A DNA stretch of 64,000 nucleotides from CAZHLD01 sp964533185. Lineage in GTDB: Bacteria; Acidobacteriota; Terriglobia; Acidiferrales; UBA7541. The stretch's first letter is position 1; the number at the start of each line of letters is the position of its first letter. The notes beneath the pieces are model-generated. The model was not told the origin of the DNA. It saw only the letters and a program-made list of their open reading frames with translations, and made no database searches. The stretch lies in contig CAZHLD010000001.1 of assembly GCA_964533185.1 (NCBI GenBank), positions 144,602-208,601 on the forward strand. The letters run 5' to 3'. The translations under genes and the position numbers were made by a program. Positions 43,378-52,600 of the stretch are shown piece after piece.

Positions 43378-43785
43378 ATGATCGCGGCACTACTTCTGGT
43401 CATATCGCTGGCGGCCCTGGCGCAGTTCGCCCTGTTTTACTGGAGGGCGATCATGGCAGGAGTGGCGGCGCAGCCTCTTTCGGAGCGGTTCCACGACGCG
43501 GCCCAGCTTGGGGTGGTTGCTGTGCAGGCGAGCGATTTCAACGCCATGGTGAACCTGCACGACCTAATGATCCCCGAGCTGAAAGCTGGGAATGGGCGGC
43601 TGCGCGCCGTGCGGATGTACTACGGAATGGTTGATGCGCTGAACTGGATGGCCGGCAAGGTGATGCCGCAGGTGGCGGAGTGGTCGGAGCGGGAAATGGC
43701 CACCTGCACGAAGTACGTGGCCGTGCGGGTGGACCAGCGGATGGCACGAAACCTGGAATGCGCGGCGGCGCTGAGGTCGTGCTAA
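43378..43785 (+). CDS. Hypothetical membrane-anchored protein
   Basis: A 135-residue protein with one N-terminal hydrophobic helix (AALLLVISLAALAQFALFYW), then a helical region with no recognised domain and two Cys near the end (ATCTKY, LECAAALRSC). ATG 43378 is preceded by GAGG. Divergent from the DUF4198 gene. The family is unknown. Confidence 0.65.
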   Translation: MIAALLLVISLAALAQFALFYWRAIMAGVAAQPLSERFHDAAQLGVVAVQASDFNAMVNLHDLMIPELKAGNGRLRAVRMYYGMVDALNWMAGKVMPQVAEWSEREMATCTKYVAVRVDQRMARNLECAAALRSC

Positions 43786-43876
43786 GGATTTCTCTTCAGA
43801 AGTTGTAACGGTGTTCGTCCTCCCTCGTAACCTCATCCTCACCCGGTGTCCCCCCGGGTGAGGGTGGGGACGCTTC

Positions 43877-43952
43877 CTAAAAAATCGAAACTCGAAATTC
43901 GAATCCCTAGAATCAAAATTGGAAACTTGAAACCGGAAATTTGAGGAAATGA
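43877..43952. repeat. AT-rich dispersed repeat family C, reversed form
   Basis: Units such as AAATCGAAACTCGAAATTCG, AAAATTGGAAACTTG and CCGGAAATTTGAGG. They read as GAAA/AATTTGA here and as TTTC/AAATTTC in the left half, so orientation is reversed relative to 21621-21684. Step size is about 9 bases. Confidence 0.72.
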
Positions 43953-43986
43953 AGAGGAGCCCGCGAGACGCCGGCGGTACAAGAAA

Positions 43987-44985
<999 letters not shown>

Positions 44986-45009
44986 GAGGGCTGAAGCTCC
45001 TTCGAAAGA

Positions 45010-45288
45010 AAGAACGGCGATTGTATGAGAGAAGGGGAGGGGAGGCAAGGAGAGAGGGGTTAGGATAGGTGGTCAGTTTCAGCCAAGGGCGTTTGTCCGA
45101 CGGAATCCGGCCGAGCGGGGAGAAATATTTGTAAACACATGCCCACCAGTCGAAACCCATTCAAGGGAACTTGCCCTGGTGTCTTTGACTCAGGCACTTG
45201 CAACCGTAGTTGAGTCTGACAGTTTGAAACGCCATCAAGTTCATCACTTGCGAGACTGGATTTCGCGACAGGAATGGAACAAAATAGC
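45010..45288. other. Intergenic boundary of the accessory patch
   Basis: Lower-GC sequence without a supported gene. A + strand frame from GTG 45179 (SDSLKRHQVHHLRDWISRQE) reads a little like a protein but runs through the far end of the degenerate cassette, so it is not called. Confidence 0.4.
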
Positions 45289-46200
45289 TCAGGGGGGCGC
45301 GGCTTCATCGCGTGTCCCCTGCAGGGGTACGTTATGCAGTGCCTTTTTTCTTGCCGCCCGTGAAGGAGCCACCGGCTTGACCGGGACGTTCACGTGACGG
45401 TACGTAGCAGAACCTTTCCGCACGTCAGGAATTTCCTGCAACTGCTCACGAGATACGAGCACAATATATTTAAAGCGCGACAACTCGATGCCCGCCAGAA
45501 TACCACCCGTGTACAGTCGAGTTTGCTCACGAGCAGCGTTGGCGACAGATTCTGCTTGGTCTTCGCTCTTCACAATCTTCCACTCTGTTAGCACGAGCGC
45601 TTCGGCGACATTACTGACTCTCTCCGCGTCATCGACCGTATCCCCAAAAATTAGGTCTGTCCGACCACCTTCGGCGTTTACTTTGAAAGCCCAAATGCCA
45701 TGAAGCATTAAATGGGCAGCGCCGAGTTTTTCGCAAGCCGGCTCGCCGTTAGAAAACGCGTTCTCCCATTTCTCTCGTGTTGATTCGTCGGCCACAATGC
45801 TCTGCCTGAGATGTAAAAAAGCCCGCTCGGCTCTCTTGTGTGCGATGCTTTCTAAATCGGACAAGTGGTATTCAACCGCCGACCGTACTGCCGCGAGTGA
45901 GGTAAGCCTGAGTTTGAGACCGTCCAGTCCCTTCACTGAGTTGTCTTCGATGGCGTGGCCATAGTTCTGCAAAAAACTTCGAATGGCTGTCGCCGCCTCT
46001 TGCGGGATAGCGGCGTTATGCGCATCAAGGAAGGATCGAAGGTTAGCTGTGATTTCCCGAGCTTACGTCCCCAGATACTTATCCGTAAGATTATAGGAGT
46101 CGGAGCTACTGATCCCGAGAGCTCGTACAAGAAAGTGCCCCGCGCTGAGTAGGCTTTCGATTCGGCCAGCAATCGCGGCCCATTCATTACGCCAGCTCAT
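45289..46200 (-). pseudogene. Putative PD-(D/E)XK nuclease-like protein interrupted by one in-frame stop
   Basis: A 303-codon frame from ATG 46200 to TGA at 45289-45291, broken only by TAA at 46063-46065 (codon 46). The upstream 45 codons begin MSWRNEWAAIAGRIESLL, and the sequence after the stop continues AREITANLRSFLDAHNAAI in the same frame, so a single change such as CAA to TAA would explain it. The C-terminal half contains TDLIF, LVLTEWKI (E-x-K) and EQTRLYTGGILAG, an arrangement suggesting a PD-(D/E)XK nuclease core. The tail LQGTRDEAAPP is the translation of cassette-end DNA. Either a pseudogene or a truncated protein restarting inside. Confidence 0.68.
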
Positions 46201-46233
46201 AGGTTTCCAAGACCTTCCAAACCCGTCGCATGC

Positions 46234-46297
46234 GTCCACGAATGAGCCGCGCGGCTTCCTGATTCACCGCCGCGTCGGCTCCATTCGTTGATTAGAC
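46234..46297 (-). other. Degenerate integron attC-like site 2
   Basis: On the - strand: TCTAAT box, then CGAATGGAGCCGACGCGGC, a spacer, then GCCGCGCGGCTCATTCG and GTGGAC. The arms pair with one unpaired G in the first arm (CGAATGgAGCCG against CGGCTCATTCG), the asymmetric bulge that gives attC sites their polarity. The outer R box pair is damaged (GTGGAC where GTTAGAC is expected). Confidence 0.6.
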
Positions 46298-46301
46298 GGC
46301 C

Positions 46302-46391
46302 TCACAGTTTCTGTGCAACGTCGCCGATAGCCTTGATCACTTCGGAATTCTTCTCCGCCAACTGTGTGAGGAACTGACGATATGTCGCGCG
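46302..46391 (-). pseudogene. C-terminal remnant of a cassette gene
   Basis: On the - strand, between the two attC-like sites, one frame reads ATYRQFLTQLAEKNSEVIKA and ends IGDVAQKL at TGA 46304-46302, 5 bases before the attC-like site. No start codon remains. It looks like the amphipathic end of a real protein left after a cassette deletion. The family is unknown. Confidence 0.5.
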
Positions 46392-46462
46392 GCCTAACGG
46401 CCAAGATCACGCGGCGCTTCACGATCGCACCGAGCGCCGTCCGCTGCAAACGCGTGTTAGGC
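46392..46462 (-). other. Integron attC-like site 1
   Basis: 71 bases bounded by perfectly complementary GCCTAAC and GTTAGGC (R'' and R' boxes). Inside, CGGCGCT and AGCGCCG pair and GCGGACGGCGC adds further partial pairing. The upstream gene stops 10 bases away, as in a gene cassette. The site carries the NTRLQRTAL-type translation often seen in spurious cassette-end frames. Confidence 0.65.
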
Positions 46463-46471
46463 AGCACCCCC

Positions 46472-46987
46472 TCACCGAGCGAGAAGGCGTTGACCAAGCA
46501 AATACCTGGTACTGTCGATCTGATTATTTAGAGCCCCGGTAACCCGTTGCGCGTCGGGTGTCGCAAACGAACCGATCCGGTTTGTGCTCACTCCTGAAAC
46601 GGGAACAGCCCTGAACATCTCGCGACTGAGCACCCAATAAGAACCATGATCCCTTCGCAGAAGCACAGTGATCTCGTCTGGGTTCGACAGAAACACTTCA
46701 AGGTACTCGTTCGGAGAGATCTGCTCGCCTGACTTGCGATCTTCACTCATAGAATTGAGGAAGAAAGTCACGATCTGGTACTGCCTCGGCGGTCTGTTGC
46801 TGACAGCCTCAAAATTCCTGGCGTATTCGGTCTCGTTGGGCATCGCACGCCACTCCTCCGAGGACAGAGTCACCTTCCGATCGGCGATCGAGACGGTGAG
46901 CTCCGCAAGCTTGCCACGTTCGCTGCGACAACCGAGTACAGTCGAGACCAACAGGAGCGTGAGTAGGCGCTTCGATCTCAACGGCAT
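46472..46987 (-). CDS. Putative lipoprotein in a gene cassette
   Basis: A 171-residue protein with a lipoprotein signal (LLTLLLVSTVLGC, lipobox VLGC at about residue 20). The mature part is predominantly polar, with no recognised domain; FLNSMSEDRKSGEQISPNEY is a typical stretch. The stop lies 10 bases before the attC-like site at 46392-46462, and the ATG is preceded by GAAGGAGATG, about 12 bases after a GTTAGAT box. These ends fit a mobile gene cassette. Less GC-rich than neighbouring genes. Confidence 0.68.
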   Translation of the reverse strand: MPLRSKRLLTLLLVSTVLGCRSERGKLAELTVSIADRKVTLSSEEWRAMPNETEYARNFEAVSNRPPRQYQIVTFFLNSMSEDRKSGEQISPNEYLEVFLSNPDEITVLLRRDHGSYWVLSREMFRAVPVSGVSTNRIGSFATPDAQRVTGALNNQIDSTRYLLGQRLLAR

Positions 46988-47321
46988 CTCCTTCGTGTTA
47001 TCTAACTCTAAATTGGACTGACCTGCATAAAACCCCTTCAGGTCGGCCTAAGACGAAACCACCACCGCATTGCCACAGTGGCAATTGCTTACAATGTACC
47101 GACTTCTGTTCCATTTGACAATCTCCCTCCACAGTCGTATGCGGACCGGTCGGTGCGCATAATCCCCAGGGTCTCGCTGGAGACACGCTTCCGGAGCCGG
47201 TCGAGGCGCGAGTTTGGCCTGGAAACGGCGGGACGAGAGGAGTGTGCTAGACTGAGGCAGAGACGGAAGAAGATTCGGGCACAGGTCGGGCCTGGGTTGC
47301 CGCCCCGCACCGGAGGTCGAG
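46988..47321. other. Upstream end of the cassette patch, no gene
   Basis: On the - strand it contains GTTAGAT just before the lipoprotein gene, with a GACCTG..CAGGTC stem upstream, possibly a third, worn attC or attI-like site. The rest is a promoter-sized region before the MBL/rhodanese gene. No integrase gene is present here. Confidence 0.4.
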
Positions 47322-48725
47322 ATGTATTTCCAGCAATTCTACCTGAGCTGCCTCGCCCACGCTTCCTACCTGGTCGGATCCGAAGGAATCGCCGCCGTGG
47401 TGGACCCGCAACGCGACGTGGAGATTTATCTCGAGGAAGCGTGGCAGCAGGGGTTGAAAATCGCGTACGTGATTGAGACGCACCTGCACGCGGACTTTGT
47501 TTCCGGGCACAAGGAACTGGCGGAGCGGACCGGAGCGACGATCTGTGTGGGGGCGAAGGCGGGGGCGAAGTTCCCGCACCGGGCGATGCGGGAGGGAGAT
47601 GAGATACGGTTCGGGCGCTGCGTGCTGCGGTTTATCGAAACCCCCGGGCACACGCCGGAAAGTATGTGCGTGCTGGTGACGGACACCGAGCGCGGGCCGG
47701 AGCCGTGGGCGGTGCTGACCGGAGACACGCTCTTCATCGGAGACGTTGGGCGGCCCGACCTTTCGCCGGAGCACACGCCGCAGCAACTGGCGGCGCTGCT
47801 CTATGACAGTCTGCACGAGAAGCTGCTGACGCTGCCCGATGCGGTAGAAGTACACCCGGCGCACGGGGCGGGGTCGCTGTGCGGGCGGAACATCAGTCCG
47901 GAGCGGCAGTCCACGATCGGGAAGGAGCGGGCGTTCAACTACGCGCTGCAGCCGATGAGCCGCGATGAGTTTGTGCGAATGCTGACGGCGGAGTTGCCGG
48001 AGCGGCCGGGGTACTTTGCGCTGGACGCGCAGATCAACCGCGAAGGTGCTGAGCCGCTGGGGGAACTGCCGCCGCTGGCGGGGTTGAGTGCGGACGAAGT
48101 GGCGAGGCGGCAGGAGGCGGGCGCGGTGGTGTTGGATACGCGGCCGACGGCGCAGTTTGGCGCAGGTCACGTGCCGGGAAGCATACACATCGGCCTGGGA
48201 GGACAGTACGCGAGTTGGGCGGGAATACTGATTGGTCTGGACCGCGAGATTGTGCTGGTGGCGGAAGACCCGGAGCGGCTTGCGGAGTCGCGGATGCGGC
48301 TGACGCGCGTGGGGATTGAGAAGGTGACGGGGCACCTCGAAGGCGGAGTGCTGGCGTGGGAGAAGTCGGGGCGAAGGCTGGCGGAAGTGCCGCAAATCTC
48401 GGTGGTGCAACTGGCCGAGCAACTGCGAGAACGGCCGGGAGAAATACAGGTGGTGGACGCGCGCAAGCCCGGCGAGTGGGACGCGGGACACATCGAGCAG
48501 GCGGTGCTCAAGCCGCTCAGCGAGTTGACGCTGCGTACGGCCGACCTCGACCCGCAAAAACCGATTGCGGTGCACTGTAAGAGCGGCTACCGAAGCTCGA
48601 TTGCGACAAGCCTGCTGAAGCGCGCGGGATTCCGCGAGGTGATGAACGTGGTGGGAGGATTCGACGCGTGGGCGGCGCAGAAGCTGCCCGTGGCGGGACA
48701 GACAACCAAGGCCTGCGCGAACTGA
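47322..48725 (+). CDS. MBL-fold persulfide dioxygenase-like protein with two rhodanese domains
   Basis: A 467-residue protein. The MBL domain contains THLHADFVSGH (metal ligands), ETPGHTPESMC and GDTLFIGDVGRPDL, matching ETHE1/BlhA-like persulfide dioxygenases that oxidise glutathione persulfide to sulfite. Two rhodanese domains follow. The first (VVLDTRPTAQFGAGHVPGS) reads LVAEDPERL where the catalytic Cys loop belongs and is probably structural; the second has the active Cys in VHCKSGYRSS. It likely handles sulfide or persulfide. ATG 47322 is preceded by GGAGG (CCGGAGGTCGAGATG). Confidence 0.88.
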   Translation: MYFQQFYLSCLAHASYLVGSEGIAAVVDPQRDVEIYLEEAWQQGLKIAYVIETHLHADFVSGHKELAERTGATICVGAKAGAKFPHRAMREGDEIRFGRCVLRFIETPGHTPESMCVLVTDTERGPEPWAVLTGDTLFIGDVGRPDLSPEHTPQQLAALLYDSLHEKLLTLPDAVEVHPAHGAGSLCGRNISPERQSTIGKERAFNYALQPMSRDEFVRMLTAELPERPGYFALDAQINREGAEPLGELPPLAGLSADEVARRQEAGAVVLDTRPTAQFGAGHVPGSIHIGLGGQYASWAGILIGLDREIVLVAEDPERLAESRMRLTRVGIEKVTGHLEGGVLAWEKSGRRLAEVPQISVVQLAEQLRERPGEIQVVDARKPGEWDAGHIEQAVLKPLSELTLRTADLDPQKPIAVHCKSGYRSSIATSLLKRAGFREVMNVVGGFDAWAAQKLPVAGQTTKACAN

Positions 48726-48778
48726 GTTGATCGAAAAGAATTCGAAGGACTGAAGACAGCAAGAAAGGCTCGGGAAAG

Positions 48779-48913
48779 CTATTTCTTGGGCTTTTCTTGC
48801 TTTTTCTTTTTGTTGAGGGCTTCGCTGTGGAGCTGGTCGGAGCAGGCTTCACAGATAGTTTTGTCAGACGGCTTGGCGCAAATCATACAGCGCTGCTTTT
48901 TGGGCTGAGGCAC
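48779..48913 (-). CDS. Very small zinc-ribbon protein, 44 residues
   Basis: GTG 48913 with a strong AGGAGGG at 6 bases starts MPQPKKQRCMICAKP; the peptide has two Cys pairs, CMIC and CEAC, and a Lys-rich tail KKKKQEKPKK. This is a plausible zinc knuckle with a nucleic-acid-binding tail. The family is not recognised. It is short enough to be missed by length-filtered callers. Confidence 0.68.
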   Translation of the reverse strand: MPQPKKQRCMICAKPSDKTICEACSDQLHSEALNKKKKQEKPKK

Positions 48914-49004
48914 GTGGTTCCCTCCTGTTTTTCCCAATTCTAGGTTTGAAAAGGTGCGGCGTCCAGAGGAAAAAGTGGACGATCAAGAAGTGCCGACGAG
49001 CCGC

Positions 49005-49083
49005 CGGCGCTACCCGAAGTTTGGCGGCGTGAAGCCGGCGGTACCGAGAATCGGGCAGGCGCAGGGGCCCGCCGCTACGAGGA
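49005..49083 (-). repeat. Repeat family D, double hairpin (reversed)
   Basis: GGCGGCGTGAAGCCGGCGG and GGGCAGGCGCAGGGGCCCGCCGCTAC resemble 16488-16540 in reverse. It lies between the small zinc-ribbon gene and osmC, and its TAG/CTA end touches the osmC stop region. Confidence 0.6.
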
Positions 49084-49509
49084 GGTTGAAGAGAGGATTT
49101 CGTGGCGGAAGGAGATGTGGGCAGATTTGGCGAGGGTGGCGGAGACGGAGCAGTACTTGTCTTTGCTGAGGGTGATGGCATCGCGGACAGCTTTTTCGTC
49201 GAGCGGGCCGCCGGAGGCGTTGCGGCCACGGAGCCGATAGAGCAGTTCGAGTTTCACCCAGACGGCGGGCGGAGAAGTGGCGCGTTCGCCGGAGATGACG
49301 ATTTCGAGCGACTCGAGGTGCTGGCGCTTTTTGGCGAGGATGGAGACGACGTCGGTGGCGGTGCAGGCACCCAGCGCCACGAGAAGCATCTCCATCGGGC
49401 CGGGGGCGGAGTTGGAGTTGCGGTCGGAATCGAACGGCACGGCGTGGCCGGAGGGAGCCTGGCCGAGGAATTTTTCGCTGCCGAGCCAGCGGACGAGAGC
49501 GGTTTGCAT
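49075..49509 (-). CDS. OsmC family peroxiredoxin-like protein
   Basis: A 144-residue OsmC/Ohr-fold protein. The two redox Cys are in GACTATDVV and DKYCSVSATL, matching the OsmC subfamily that reduces organic hydroperoxides; GPMEMLLVALGACT is the family motif. The Arg needed for peroxide activation may be near the N-terminus (SDRNSNSAPGP). Cytoplasmic. The gene probably ends in the neighbouring repeat. Confidence 0.87.
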   Translation of the reverse strand: MQTALVRWLGSEKFLGQAPSGHAVPFDSDRNSNSAPGPMEMLLVALGACTATDVVSILAKKRQHLESLEIVISGERATSPPAVWVKLELLYRLRGRNASGGPLDEKAVRDAITLSKDKYCSVSATLAKSAHISFRHEILSSTSS

Positions 49510-49601
49510 GAGGCCTCCAGGGTGAAGGAGAAGCCTAGCAGAGGAGGTGGAGGAGGCAAAGGAGGTAGAGGATAGAACAGCCGCTAGAGAATTGGGATGT
49601 G

Positions 49602-52600
49602 CTAAGAGACGGAGAGACTGGAGGGGCCGGCGGCGACCGGGCCTTCTTCAAGCAGGGAAGGCTGGGCGCCGACGATGGGATGGGGAACGGAGCGGAGAGT
49701 GCCCACAAAGACGCGGACCAGCTCGGGGTCGAACTGGGCGCCGGCGCAGCGTTCGAGCTCGGCGAAGGCCTCCTCCGCGGTGCGTGCTTTCTTGTAGGCG
49801 CGCTCGGAGGTGATGGTGTCGTAGGCGTCGGCGATACCGATGATGCGGGCGCCGAGCGGAATGTCGGAGCCGGAGAGGCCGTTGGGATAGCCGGAGCCAT
49901 CGAAGAATTCGTGGTGATGGAGAACGATCTGCTGGATGGCGCGGAGAACGCGGAGCGGCTCGAGGATTCTTGCGCCGAAGTGGACGTGAGACTTCATGGT
50001 CTCCCACTCATCGGGGTCGAGCGGGCCGCTCTTATTGAGGATGGATTCAGGGACGCCGACCTTGCCAACGTCGTGGAGGATGCCGGCGAGGCGAATCTCC
50101 TCGACTTCGGCGTGGCTGAGGCGCAGGGCCTCGGCGATGAGGACGGCATAGGCGGAAACTTTTTGAGAATGGCCCTGGGTGTAGTGGTCCTTGGCGTCGA
50201 TGGCAAAAGCGAGAGACGTGATTGTTTCAAGGACGGCCGGGGGCAGGGAGCGCAGACCTTCGGATGACACTGCGGGCGCGCTCGAGCCAGCGGAGGTGGT
50301 CTGGGCGGCGTCGGTCTGCGGGAGAGTCTGAACGAACTGATTGAGGCGTTGGTAAATCTGCTCGAAGGCTTCGGGGCCGGTGGCGAAGAGTCGCTTGAGG
50401 GTGACGCCGAGATACGCTTCGAGGACATCGCGCTTCCACTTCTTGGTTTCGTTGGGGTCGTAATGCTCAGCAGACGAGACCGTGTTGCCGCCCTGATGTT
50501 TGGAAAGGTACATGGAGGCGTCGGCGACCTGGATGAGCTCCTGCGGGGTGGAGCCGTGGAGCGGGAAGCAGGCAATGCCGAAGCTGCCGGTGATGTTCTT
50601 TTCACGGAGGAGAGGGTCGGCGCAGATCCAGGAGCGGAGCTTGCCGGCGAGCTGGCGACCCTGCTCGATGGTGGTTTCGGGCATGAGGATGACGAACTCG
50701 TCGCCGCCGTAGCGGGCGACAACGTCGGAGCGGCGGCAATTCTGCTCGAGGATGTGGGCAACGCGCTGGAGGACGAGGTCGCCTTCCAGGTGGCCGTAGA
50801 AATCGTTGACGAACTTGAAGCGGTCGAGGTCGATGAGGACTAGAGAGAAGGGGCGGCCGGCGCGCGTGGAACGCTTCCATTCGGCGGAGAGAGCTTCCAT
50901 AAGGAAACGGTGGGTCTTGGCGCCGGTGAGGCCATCGGTGATGGCCTGCTCCTGAGCCTTTTGGAAGGTGAGGGCGTTGTGGAGAGCGCCGGAGATGACG
51001 TCGGCGAGGGTGCGCATGAGCAGAACTTCTTCGTCGGTGAAGTCGCAGGGTTCAGAGGTTTCGGCGTAGAGGACGCCCAGCAACTGCTCGCCGTAAACGA
51101 GCGGCAGTGCGATTGCGGAGGACGAGTCCGGCAGCAGCGGGGCGGCGGCGTCCCGGGCGGAGGCGTCGCGGACGATGCTCATCTGGCCGGTGCGGGCGAC
51201 CTGGCCGAGAAGGCCATCGCCCAGAGCGACGCGGCGACCGAGGGCTTCGCGACGACGGCCGGACTCGGCTTGAACAATGACTTCCTTGGTGGAGTAGTCG
51301 AGCAGGGCGATGCCGATGTGGTCGTAGGTGAGGCCCTGTTCGAGCGCAAGGGTGACTTCAGCGAGCATTTCGTCGGGGTTGAGCGTGGCAATGGCGTTGC
51401 GGGAGATGCTGTTGAGGAGGGTGAGGTGACGGGACTTGATCTGCTCTTCGCGGAAGAGGCGCGCGTTTTCAATGGCGATGCCGGCTTCGCTGGCGAGGAC
51501 GCGCATCAGCTCGAGGTGGCCTTCGTCGAAGACGCGTTCCTGGCGGCTGTGGACGGCCATGACGCCGATGGCGCGGTCGTAGAGAACCAGAGGAACGCCG
51601 CAGAAGCAGCCGGTGTGCTGGAGGGGCAGGGGTCCGAGGCGGCGACATTCCTGCTCGAAGTTTTCGCGGATCAGGATGGGCTGGCGGGTGCGAATGAGGT
51701 GCTCGGAGAGGTGATTGCCGGCCGGCCGGGAACGGCGGGGCAGGCGGACGCCATCGTTGACTTCCAGCTCGAAGCGGATTTCATCGCGGGCGGATTCGTA
51801 GAAGGCGATGTAAAAATTGGAGACGTCAAAGAGGCGGCTCATCTCGGAATGAATTTTCTCGAAGAGGGCTTCGATATTGAGGGTCGAGCTAAGGGTGCGG
51901 CCGATTTCGTTGAGGATGTGCAGCTCCTCGGAGCGGCGCGAGGTCTGCTGGATGAGGTAGCTATTCTCGACGGCCATGCCGATCTGGTGGCCGAGGGCGA
52001 GCAGCAGGCGCAATTCGGACGGGGAGAAGTGGCGGCTGTCGGGGGTGCCAAGCAAGAGGACGCCGAAGGCCTGTTCCTTGGCCTGAAGGCTGATGCCCAC
52101 GACGGTGCGAAGACCTTCGCCAGCGGAGAGGGCCCGAAAGCGGCGGAAGGCGTCTTCGCGCTCGAGGGCAAGCCAGGAAGAGTCGCGATTGAGGTCGCGG
52201 AAGACGACCAGGCCGCCGAGGCGGGCGACGAGCTGGACGAGGTAATCGTCGAGCCCTTCCTGCTGGGAAGAACTGCAGAACTCTTCGCTGAGACCTGTGG
52301 CGACAACCGACGTGGGGCCCTGCGGATCGCCGTGGTGGAGGAAGAGTGCGCCGGCGGGGAGGCGAGCGACGCTCAGGACGCGGTCTAGGCCCTGCGCCAG
52401 CATTTTCTGGATTTCGCCGCCGACAAAGCTGGAGGTGGCCAGGTTGAGGTTGGAGAGCGCCAACATGTTGCGTTCGACGCGGCGCTTTTCCTCTTCGTAG
52501 AGGGCCATCACCGTCAGGATGGCCACGAAGACCGGAGGAACGATGGCCAGAACGTGCAGCCGGGCAAACAGAGGCCAAGAGAGCCAGCCGGGGACAAGTG

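Noticed and set aside
45060..45397. Short frames on both strands (82 aa on -, 72 aa on + from GTG 45179)
   Set aside because: They overlap one another, lack ribosome-binding sites and run through the degenerate cassette end, so neither is supported.
46264..46497. 77-residue - strand open frame (GEGVLPNTRLQRTAL...QRMEPTRR)
   Set aside because: It is the translation of the two attC-like sites and the space between them; LQRTA and RMEPTR phrases are typical of spurious cassette-end frames.
50910..52388. 492-residue + strand frame opposite the GGDEF/HD-GYP gene
   Set aside because: The Gly/Asp/Glu-rich sequence is antisense to intact GAF and GGDEF domains.
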